Shown: positions 8,843 to 14,940 of the stretch, one piece after another
Position numbering within the stretch: the first letter of the stretch is position 1
How the letters are laid out: each line of letters starts with the position of its first letter
DNA from: Puniceicoccales bacterium
Lineage (GTDB): Bacteria; Verrucomicrobiota; Verrucomicrobiia; Opitutales; Oceanipulchritudinaceae
DNA length: 14,940 nucleotides
NCBI GenBank assembly: GCA_030595525.1
Contig: JAUVDD010000014.1
Location: 1 to 14,940, forward strand
Direction: 5' to 3'
Made by a program: the position numbers and the translations under genes
The notes under the pieces: generated by a model
What the model was told of the DNA's origin: nothing
Databases searched by the model: none
The model's input: the letters and a program-made list of their open reading frames with translations, nothing else

Positions 8843-10420
8843 CTACTTAATAACTTCAGGGACGTGATTGGTAATAAAGCTCTGGTCCGGATCCGATACA
8901 TCCTTCGGTTCATTCGCAGGAACCTTGTACTTCTTGCGTAAGCTAGTCAGTTCCTTCTTCAAGCGCTTCACCTCTTTGGCGTACTCCGGATTCTCAAACT
9001 GGTTTTGTAATTCCTTGGGATCCTTTTCCAAGTCATACAATTCCCACTCGTCGATATCATAGAAATACATCAATTTGTAGCGGCCATCATAAACACCTTC
9101 GTGGCGTTGCACCATATGCCATCCGGGAAATTCGTAATAGTGGTAATAATGGCTCTTCCGCCAGTTATTCGGTTTTCTGTTCTTCAAGACAGGAACCAAA
9201 CTAGCGCCCTGCATGTTCTTGGGACTTTTTGCCCCAGCGATTCCCAGAAAGGTTTGAGCAAAGTCCAGATTTGAAACCAGATCGTTATTCACACTTCCTG
9301 GTTTCACCGTGCCCGGCCACTTGATCATCAGCGGCGTCCGGTAGGATTCATCGTACATCCAACGCTTGTCGAACCAACCATGTTCTCCGAGATAAAAACC
9401 CTGATCAGATGAATAAACCACGACCGTGTTTTCAGAAAGTCCGTTATCTTCCAAATACTGAAGCATTTCACCAACACTGTCGTCCACTGACTTGATACAC
9501 CGCAGATAGTCTTTGATATAGCGCTGGTATTTCCATCGGACCAAATCCTTGCCAGCAGGTTTTGCTTCCAAAACGGCCTTGTTCCTTGGCTCGTAGGCAG
9601 CATTCCAGGCAGCCAATTGTTCTTGAGTCATTCGCCCATCGAGACGCTCTGCCAATTCACCCTTTTTGTCGTACTCCCTGATTTTAAGATCCTTGCCCAG
9701 TTCCATGGTCACACGAATCGACATGTCCTGGTTTTTGGCGGCTCTTCCCCTGCCCTCGTAATCGTCGAACAAGGTATCCGGTTCGGGCATCGTAACTCCA
9801 TCAAAAGCATTTAAATACTTGGGAGAAGGCGACCATTCCCGGTGAGGCGCCTTGTGCTGCATCATCAACATGAAAGGCTTACTTTGATCCCGGGTTTCCA
9901 ACCAGTTGATTGCCTTATCTGTAACAATCTCTGTCACGTAACCTGCTTCACGGTTAACACCTGTGGGGGTCCGGAAATCGGGATTATAATAGTATCCCTG
10001 ACCCAGCAACACATCCCAATAATCAAATCCAGTTGGTTCGGATCCCAAATGCCACTTGCCGATAACAGCCGTCTGATAGCCCTTTTTTCGAAGGATCTTC
10101 GGGAAAGTCTGTTGGGTCCCATCGAATTCGGTGGTTTCATTTGTCAAGAATCCATTCAAGTGGCTGTACTTGCCGGTTAAAATAGTCGCGCGACTTGGCC
10201 CACAGATGGAATTGGTCACCATGCAGCGATTGAACAACATTCCCTCATCCGCAATCCTGTCTAAATTCGGCGTTGGAGCAACGTCTGCGAGAATTCCTCC
10301 ATATGCCGAAATAGCCTGGGTTGCATGGTCATCTGTGAAGATGAAAACAATGTTCGGGCGCTCTTTTCCAACCAGGGAAAGCGAGACCATAATGTATACC
10401 AATGCGAGTAGGTTTTTCAT
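8843..10420 (-). CDS. Exported S1-family sulfatase (formylglycine type)
   Basis: Hydrolyses sulfate esters, probably on a glycan, in the periplasm or outside the cell. It has 525 residues with a short signal peptide ([18 protein letters not shown]). The sulfatase signature [15 protein letters not shown] gives Cys73 as the residue converted to formylglycine and Arg77 as its partner. Asp30/Asp31 (FIFTDDHA) and Asp339/Gln340 (YSSDQGF) are the metal ligands. Lys122/His124 (GKWHLG), His193 (APHREWSP) and Lys352 complete the site. The C-terminal [15 protein letters not shown] and basic tail [11 protein letters not shown] resemble the S1_11-like N-acetylglucosamine-6-sulfatase group, but the substrate is not certain. 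No maturation enzyme (FGE or anSME) is in the window. It is the last gene of the minus-strand saccharide operon, 15 bases after the decayed gene's tail, and lacks a clear Shine-Dalgarno sequence. Confidence 0.95.
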   Translation of the reverse strand: MKNLLALVYIMVSLSLVGKERPNIVFIFTDDHATQAISAYGGILADVAPTPNLDRIADEGMLFNRCMVTNSICGPSRATILTGKYSHLNGFLTNETTEFDGTQQTFPKILRKKGYQTAVIGKWHLGSEPTGFDYWDVLLGQGYYYNPDFRTPTGVNREAGYVTEIVTDKAINWLETRDQSKPFMLMMQHKAPHREWSPSPKYLNAFDGVTMPEPDTLFDDYEGRGRAAKNQDMSIRVTMELGKDLKIREYDKKGELAERLDGRMTQEQLAAWNAAYEPRNKAVLEAKPAGKDLVRWKYQRYIKDYLRCIKSVDDSVGEMLQYLEDNGLSENTVVVYSSDQGFYLGEHGWFDKRWMYDESYRTPLMIKWPGTVKPGSVNNDLVSNLDFAQTFLGIAGAKSPKNMQGASLVPVLKNRKPNNWRKSHYYHYYEFPGWHMVQRHEGVYDGRYKLMYFYDIDEWELYDLEKDPKELQNQFENPEYAKEVKRLKKELTSLRKKYKVPANEPKDVSDPDQSFITNHVPEVIK

Positions 10421-10435
10421 GACAAAATTAAGTGA

Positions 10436-10635
10436 TTATTTTGAAAGTACGGGAAGGATTTCATCAGCTAGCTTTTCAAATGCGTAAAGAACGCCATCAG
10501 GTTAAATCCGCGCCACCGAGGGATCGGATTACTCTGGCAGAAATTTGAATCTGCTTGTAGTGGTTTTCCACTTACAGATGAAGCAGTTACAGCCACTCCT
10601 GATTTCAGGAAATTACGACGATTGGGATATTTCAT
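10436..10635 (-). pseudogene. Decayed gene: Tat signal and GH5-like N-terminus joined out of frame to a C-terminal tail
   Basis: Minus-strand ATG at 10633-10635, preceded by the ribosome binding site AGGAAAG. It encodes a Tat signal (residues 6-20, RRNFLKSGVAVTASS) and then NPIPRWRGFNL, which resembles the first strand of Tat-exported GH5-type glycosidases. The frame then runs into a stop at 10468-10470 after only 55 residues. A second minus-strand frame is open from 10501 to the stop at 10436-10438. It gives a plausible protein end, GVLYAFEKLADEILPVLSK. The simplest reading is an internal deletion that joined a start to an end near position 10500, leaving about 200 bases of a once full-size exported enzyme. 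It lies between the symporter (stop at 10691) and the sulfatase (start at 10420), in operon orientation. The source family of the tail is not recognised. A functional 55-residue Tat peptide is less likely. Confidence 0.7.
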
Positions 10636-10690
10636 GATTCAATCTTTCCTGGTTAGTGTAATTTCACTAAAGTCAATCGCTGCTGGGCAA

Positions 10691-12124
10691 TTAAACTTTG
10701 CCTCGACGTTCTTCCAGTTGTACACGGATATCCATCATCGTTTCCCGACTAAGACCGAACATTTTCAGGGCAACAAAGGCGCATGCTAATCCGACAATTG
10801 GAACGGCCATGAAAAGTATCCGAATCATATGCAGTGCTTCCGGGCTTTGGTTGGCACCAAGTTCTGCATCAAAACCTGTTGATGCCAAAACGACTCCTGA
10901 GAATCCAATTCCAATCGCCAGGCCTATCTTCATAATATATGTTCCGCACGCAGCGAACGCCCCTTCACGACGTTGTTCGGTTTCCAATTCATCATAATCG
11001 ATTACGTCCGCCCCAATAGCACCGTACATCATCCAAAATCCACCTTGAGTGAATGCAATCGAACCGGAGGCAAAAATCTGAATCCAGGGAATGTCAGGAT
11101 TATACAGGAACCAACTGGCTAAAAATGCAATAATTCCGGTGATTTGGACGGCCGCCATGGAATGGAGTTTATTGTACCTCTTAGCGATCCATGCATATGT
11201 TGGAACACCAAGAACTCCGAATATCATTCCAGATAATCCCATTGCAAAATTCCACTTGGATCCGAGGGCCACATCCCCGCCACAAACATAAAAAACCGTC
11301 ATGTAATATCCTAAAGAGCCCACCATACTGGTGCCAATTCCATAGGAAAGGGCCATTGCCAGTTGCGCTCTAAAGGGACGACACTTGAGAGCACCAAAGA
11401 GCGTTTCCAAAATGGAAATTTTCTCCTGTTTGCTATCTACCACACGTACGTAATAACGCTCTTTCACTAGAGAAAATACGAGGATTCCTACCAGGATAAT
11501 AATACCACCGAGGATCATCGAGTAAACCCGTGCTCCCTTCAGAATATTTGGCTCACCGGAAGTTGCATCATTAAAGATGCTTAATGTGATGAACATGGCC
11601 GCGAAAAACGTCCCAACTTCAGCGATTTTCTGTATGGCCCCTTTGTATGCAAAAACTGATGTTCGCTCATTATAATCCGGCGTCAGCTCATTCCCTAAAC
11701 TTTGCCACGACATGTTGAAACAACTGACGATAGTAATGAAAACACCCGACGAGATCAGCATGTAGACAAAGAGGGTTTTCTCGCTCCAATCAGGAGACAC
11801 CATAAACAGCATGGGAAAACTCAGTCCCGTCAAAATCGCGCCAACAAGAATAAAGGGCCGTCGACGACCAAATCGAGTTCGAGTGTTATCTGATAAATTA
11901 CCAAAAAACGGATCAGAAAACGCATCAACAAATCGGTTAAGCATCAGTGCAAGACTGATAAGAGCTGGATTCACATGGAGGAAAAGATTGAATACCGGCC
12001 AAACAATAGATGGATACAGCCAATTACCCCAATTCTCGATGAACGTACCAGTGCCATAGGCGATTTTCTGTTGAACTGGAACTTTGTCCTCTGGAGCAAC
12101 TTTTCTCGATGTATCCTCACTCAT
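10691..12124 (-). CDS. Sugar:cation symporter of the GPH family (MelB-like, MFS superfamily)
   Basis: Inner-membrane transporter of 477 residues with about twelve hydrophobic helices, within the usual 450-500 range. The GPH signature lies between the second and third helices: RFVDAFSDPFFGNLSDNTR then RFGRRRPFI (residues 64-92). Asp67 and Asp71 match the cation/sugar-binding aspartates of MelB. The second half contains the WMMYGAIGADVIDYDELETEQRREG segment typical of the group (helix 10 and loop). Predicted substrate is an oligosaccharide or glycoside, probably released by the lipoprotein glycosidase upstream. It starts 16 bases after the glycosidase stop with GAAAGG as ribosome binding site, so the two are almost certainly co-transcribed. 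The import partner is Na+ or H+; the sequence does not settle which. Confidence 0.93.
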   Translation of the reverse strand: MSEDTSRKVAPEDKVPVQQKIAYGTGTFIENWGNWLYPSIVWPVFNLFLHVNPALISLALMLNRFVDAFSDPFFGNLSDNTRTRFGRRRPFILVGAILTGLSFPMLFMVSPDWSEKTLFVYMLISSGVFITIVSCFNMSWQSLGNELTPDYNERTSVFAYKGAIQKIAEVGTFFAAMFITLSIFNDATSGEPNILKGARVYSMILGGIIILVGILVFSLVKERYYVRVVDSKQEKISILETLFGALKCRPFRAQLAMALSYGIGTSMVGSLGYYMTVFYVCGGDVALGSKWNFAMGLSGMIFGVLGVPTYAWIAKRYNKLHSMAAVQITGIIAFLASWFLYNPDIPWIQIFASGSIAFTQGGFWMMYGAIGADVIDYDELETEQRREGAFAACGTYIMKIGLAIGIGFSGVVLASTGFDAELGANQSPEALHMIRILFMAVPIVGLACAFVALKMFGLSRETMMDIRVQLEERRGKV

Positions 12125-12140
12125 TCAATATGCCTTTCAA

Positions 12141-13217
12141 TTATTGTTCTTCTGAAACTGCCTGTTCGATCTGTTGCCAGTCCCCATGTCCGTCAAATGC
12201 GGCATAGCTCCAGAAGTAGTGGCCGAAGTACCCTTTCTCCCTCGCCAGCCTTAACATGTCAAGAGGCGTGTAGATCACTTCGTTTCCTTCCGGATCTTCC
12301 CCAATCATGTTCGTTCCGGGTGCTTCCCCGATCATAACCGGCTTATCCAGGCCAAGCTCCTCCGGAGTGTACAGGTACGGATCAAATCCACTTTTAAGCA
12401 TCCATCCGTACACATGCACTTGATAGAAATCCAAATACGCGTCCTTGTCCGAATAAACGGACTGCATGGCTTCATCACTCCACCAATTGGCAACCGCCCC
12501 TGAAACCTTATTAGAATTCCACTTGATTGATGCCGAACCCGTAGTCACCGGTTTCGTGCCGATTTGATGTATCACGGCAGCTATTCTCGCATGGAATCGT
12601 TGTACGCGATCCAACGGAATATTCAAATTCTCCACCATCCATTCCGGCTCATTACAGATTTCCCAAGCAAATAAGGCAGGATGCGCATCACACTCCTTGA
12701 TCAAAGGTATCAATGCATTATCAATATACGTATCCAGATACGCGTCATTCAGCAGCAGGTTATTCTGCACACCAGCTGTAGCAAATTCCTCGTGCGAACG
12801 ATCCTTCGCCATATCGAAAGACCACAGGGCCGGCATGATCTTGATCCCATTTCTCTCCGCTACATCCAGCATGGTTTTGAAATCATCCAGAAAACCCTGA
12901 GGCAGACCAACAACCCTTCCACCCGGTTCGTCGAATATGGGGTTTCTTCTTCCGTCACAATGAATCCATATGCGAACAGAATTAATACCTGCTGAATGGA
13001 ATTTCTCAAATGCCTCTTGGAACTTTGCCACCGACTCAGACTCACCTCCAAAATCCTGCCCGAAATCTATCCAGGGTAAATTGATCCCATTGAGCCAGAC
13101 GGAATCGATTTCATCCGGATTAATTCTTCCGATAGATTTACTCTTATCATCAAAACAACCAGCTATTCCAATGAGCAGACTAAAGAGCAGCGTTAATGTA
13201 GTTAAAATCTTTCGCAT
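12141..13217 (-). CDS. Lipoprotein glycoside hydrolase of clan GH-A (GH5-like, mannanase/cellulase type)
   Basis: Predicted outer- or inner-membrane-anchored glycosidase of 358 residues. The N-terminus is a lipoprotein signal with lipobox IAGC (lipidated Cys21), followed by a charged linker DDKSKS. A single TIM-barrel catalytic domain follows: WLNGINLPWIDFGQDFGG (41-58), SVRIWIHCDG (80-89), KIMPALWSFD (126-135). The acid/base Glu190 is in WEICNEPEW, with YLDFYQVHVYGW (261-272) and the nucleophile Glu298 in KPVMIGEAPG. This NEP/GE pair defines clan GH-A. The barrel most resembles GH5-type mannanase or cellulase sequences, and the nearby GH130 gene makes a mannose-containing glycan attractive, but specificity is inference. 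First gene of the operon leading into the symporter. ATG at 13217 with only a weak GGA upstream; the promoter should lie in 13218-13690. Confidence 0.88.
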   Translation of the reverse strand: MRKILTTLTLLFSLLIGIAGCFDDKSKSIGRINPDEIDSVWLNGINLPWIDFGQDFGGESESVAKFQEAFEKFHSAGINSVRIWIHCDGRRNPIFDEPGGRVVGLPQGFLDDFKTMLDVAERNGIKIMPALWSFDMAKDRSHEEFATAGVQNNLLLNDAYLDTYIDNALIPLIKECDAHPALFAWEICNEPEWMVENLNIPLDRVQRFHARIAAVIHQIGTKPVTTGSASIKWNSNKVSGAVANWWSDEAMQSVYSDKDAYLDFYQVHVYGWMLKSGFDPYLYTPEELGLDKPVMIGEAPGTNMIGEDPEGNEVIYTPLDMLRLAREKGYFGHYFWSYAAFDGHGDWQQIEQAVSEEQ

Positions 13218-13690
13218 CTACTGATCCATTAATTTCAGATTCCGCTCAATCAAATCAATCCGCCCTCTCAGTCCTGAACCAGAAAGGAAGTACGTTTCCG
13301 ATCAAATCCGATTTCACGGATTCCCTCATTTGTTCCAACTGTTTGCGCATGATTTGCATAAAAAAGTTTATTTTGGATCCAGATTCGGAGTATGCATCTG
13401 CGTCAGCCCGTTGGTGCAAACCAGTATCAGGAGGAACGGAAAGAGTATTCGAGGTTGTATTCTCATTTGATCAGGAAAATAGAATATGGATAAGTCCGAG
13501 CAACTTCAATGAGAACCCTTCTCTTTCAATTGAGGAATATCAACTTTAAGAATCCTTAAAAAACAGGGGGTTAAATTCCTTAAAAACTAATCCTTGCGCA
13601 AAGAAATTCTAATTGCATTAATGAGGTCACGGCACCCTTGTCTGGTGTTCAATTAAACTCAATTCACGCAAAACTAAACCCTATAAATAT
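13218..13690. other. 473-base divergent spacer without a convincing gene
   Basis: This stretch separates the minus-strand saccharide operon from the plus-strand oxidoreductase and must hold promoters for both. One plus frame is open from 13202 to a stop at 13547-13549, but its only start candidates are TTG at 13343 (68 codons) and ATG at 13349, neither with a ribosome binding site. The peptide (ending NENPSLSIEEYQL) matches no family I know. From 13550 the sequence is A/T-rich with two near-copies of CCTTAAAAA (13554 and 13579). TATAAA at 13682-13687 lies four bases before the oxidoreductase ATG. No tRNA, terminator or clear operator was seen. Confidence 0.5.
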
Positions 13691-14940
13691 ATGAGCGGCC
13701 CCCGACTCGTCCGATTACCCGAATCCATTGTTGAGATTGTCAGTGATGCTGGTGAAGGAGCACAAAAAGCTGCCCTCAGCTTTGCCCAGGTTTGTGCCAA
13801 GGCAGGCAACGGTCTGTGGACTGTGGAAATCATCCCATCCGAGATACAACCTCCTCCCCACACCACGGGAAGTGCCAGTGGCAACCGGATCCGACTGGCT
13901 GAGCACAGTCCGGTCACCAACGTCGGCAATCTGGCCAACGTGGTCTTCGCCTTTAATGAAATGGCGTTGTTGTCCCGCTATGAAGCAGGATCAATCGCCG
14001 ATGATGCCATTGTCCTGATTGACAACCTGTGGGCAACCCACGCCATTGAGTCCTACCAGCGTTCCTACAAGGAAGTGCTGGATATGGTGCGGGCGAAGGG
14101 TGCCCATGTCATTGAGATCCCACTTGAGAAAGAAACTTTGAAGCATGTGGACAATCCCTCTCACGGGAAAAATATGTTCGCCGTGGGCCTCTTGTGTTCC
14201 TTGTTCAACAAGGACTTGGAAATCCTCAAGGAGGTCATTCAACAAGTCTTCAAAAAGAAGACCCGCGAGGTGATCGACACGGCTGTCCGGGTTGCCATCG
14301 CTGGCTACCAGTACGGTTTGGCCAATCTGGAGACACGGTTCGACGTTCCCTCAATCCCCTCCGACGTGCCGAAAGTGGCCATGAACGGTAACACCGCCCT
14401 GGCCATGGGAGCAATTGCCGCAGGATTCGATCTATGCTCGATGTACCCGATCACTCCGGCCACTTCAGCATCCCACGTCCTATCGGATATCTTCGAGGAA
14501 TTCGGTGGATTCGTGCACCAGGCAGAGGATGAAATCGCCGCTATCGGTGTCGCGCTTGGGGCCTCCTACTCGGGTAAAACCGCCCTGACGATTACTTCCG
14601 GTCCCGGAATGGCCCTCAAAACGGAGTTCCAGGGATTGGCGGTCATGACTGAAACACCACTCGTCATTGTGAACGTCCAGCGTGGTGGTCCCAGCACAGG
14701 TCTCCCCACCAAGATTGAACAAGGCGACTTGCTGCATTGCCTCTACGGGACGCCCGGCGACGCGCCGAAGGTCGTTCTGGCAGCCAGTACAATTGAGGAA
14801 TGTTACTATATCCTCTCGGTGGCCAAGAAGATTGCCGAGGAATTCCGGATGTTGGTCATCGTTCTCTCCGACGCCAATCTGGCAACGGGTCAACAGCTTT
14901 TCGATCGTCCCGATATTTCCAAAACACCAAGACGTGCCCC
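13691..14940 (+). CDS. korA: 2-oxoglutarate:ferredoxin oxidoreductase-type alpha subunit (fused gamma-alpha), 3' truncated by window edge
   Basis: Subunit of a thiamine-diphosphate, Fe-S enzyme that interconverts a 2-oxoacid plus CoA and acyl-CoA plus CO2 with ferredoxin; cytoplasmic. 416 codons are present and the frame is still open at the window end; full-length relatives have about 600 residues. The N-terminal gamma domain covers about 1-215 and includes IVEIVSDAGEGAQKAALSFA. The alpha (pyrimidine-binding) domain starts at about 230: NGNTALAMGAIAAGFD, then YPITPATSASH (about 251), EDEIAAIGVALGASYSG, TITSGPGMALKTE and QRGGPSTGLPTKIEQGDL (about 330). The YPITP and GLPTK-EQ motifs point to the KorA type, but other 2-oxoacids cannot be excluded. 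The beta subunit gene should follow outside the window. The ATG has no Shine-Dalgarno sequence and TATAAA sits four bases upstream of it. Confidence 0.92.
   Translation, partial: MSGPRLVRLPESIVEIVSDAGEGAQKAALSFAQVCAKAGNGLWTVEIIPSEIQPPPHTTGSASGNRIRLAEHSPVTNVGNLANVVFAFNEMALLSRYEAGSIADDAIVLIDNLWATHAIESYQRSYKEVLDMVRAKGAHVIEIPLEKETLKHVDNPSHGKNMFAVGLLCSLFNKDLEILKEVIQQVFKKKTREVIDTAVRVAIAGYQYGLANLETRFDVPSIPSDVPKVAMNGNTALAMGAIAAGFDLCSMYPITPATSASHVLSDIFEEFGGFVHQAEDEIAAIGVALGASYSGKTALTITSGPGMALKTEFQGLAVMTETPLVIVNVQRGGPSTGLPTKIEQGDLLHCLYGTPGDAPKVVLAASTIEECYYILSVAKKIAEEFRMLVIVLSDANLATGQQLFDRPDISKTPRRA

Noticed and set aside
14480..14893. 137-codon minus-strand open frame at the right edge
   Set aside because: Antisense to the conserved alpha domain of the 2-oxoacid oxidoreductase; the plus frame carries the YPITP and GLPTK motifs.

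Overview
The window looks like a chromosomal segment from a Gram-negative polysaccharide degrader, most plausibly a Verrucomicrobiota bacterium of the Opitutia/Puniceicoccales type. This rests on gene style: exported sulfatase, Tat and lipoprotein signals, a GPH-type sugar symporter without SusC/SusD, a class I fumarase, a ferredoxin-dependent 2-oxoacid oxidoreductase, and short ACAGGC/GCCTGT palindromes between genes. There is no rRNA or other phylogenetic marker here, so the placement is inference.

Layout. Positions 1-1152 (+) carry the C-terminal part of a class I iron-sulfur fumarase that starts before the window. A short convergent gap with two small palindromes follows. Then comes an M3-family (PepF-like) zinc peptidase on the minus strand with an apparent signal peptide. 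A central-carbon block on the minus strand comes next, gapA, pgk and tpiA (6428 down to 3261). A strong terminator separates gapA from pgk, and another follows tpiA, so this is probably a gapA unit plus a pgk-tpiA unit. Divergent from gapA, a 60-residue cysteine-rich protein overlaps a membrane permease of the PF03773 (ArsP/YraQ) family, which looks like a small metal or metalloid export unit. A GH130-type mannoside phosphorylase follows on the plus strand.

From 8843 to 13217 the minus strand carries a compact saccharide-use operon, in transcription order: a GH-A clan (GH5-like) lipoprotein glycosidase, a GPH-family sugar:cation symporter, a decayed gene (Tat signal plus the start of a GH5-like domain, then an out-of-frame C-terminal tail), and an exported S1 sulfatase. 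With the GH130 enzyme this suggests a route in which a surface or periplasmic glycosidase and sulfatase trim a (possibly sulfated) mannose-containing glycan, the symporter imports oligosaccharides, and GH130 phosphorolysis yields mannose 1-phosphate for glycolysis. The substrate is inferred.

After about 470 bases with no convincing gene, the window ends inside the alpha subunit (fused gamma and alpha domains) of a 2-oxoglutarate:ferredoxin-type oxidoreductase. Fumarase and this enzyme at the two ends are both oxygen-sensitive Fe-S/ferredoxin-linked steps of the TCA cycle.

The points most worth a second look are the palindromic repeats with a paired base change, the overlapping Cys-rich protein/permease pair, the broken Tat/GH5-like gene inside the operon, and the secreted form of the M3 peptidase. 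I saw no CRISPR array, tRNA, insertion sequence or clear defence system.
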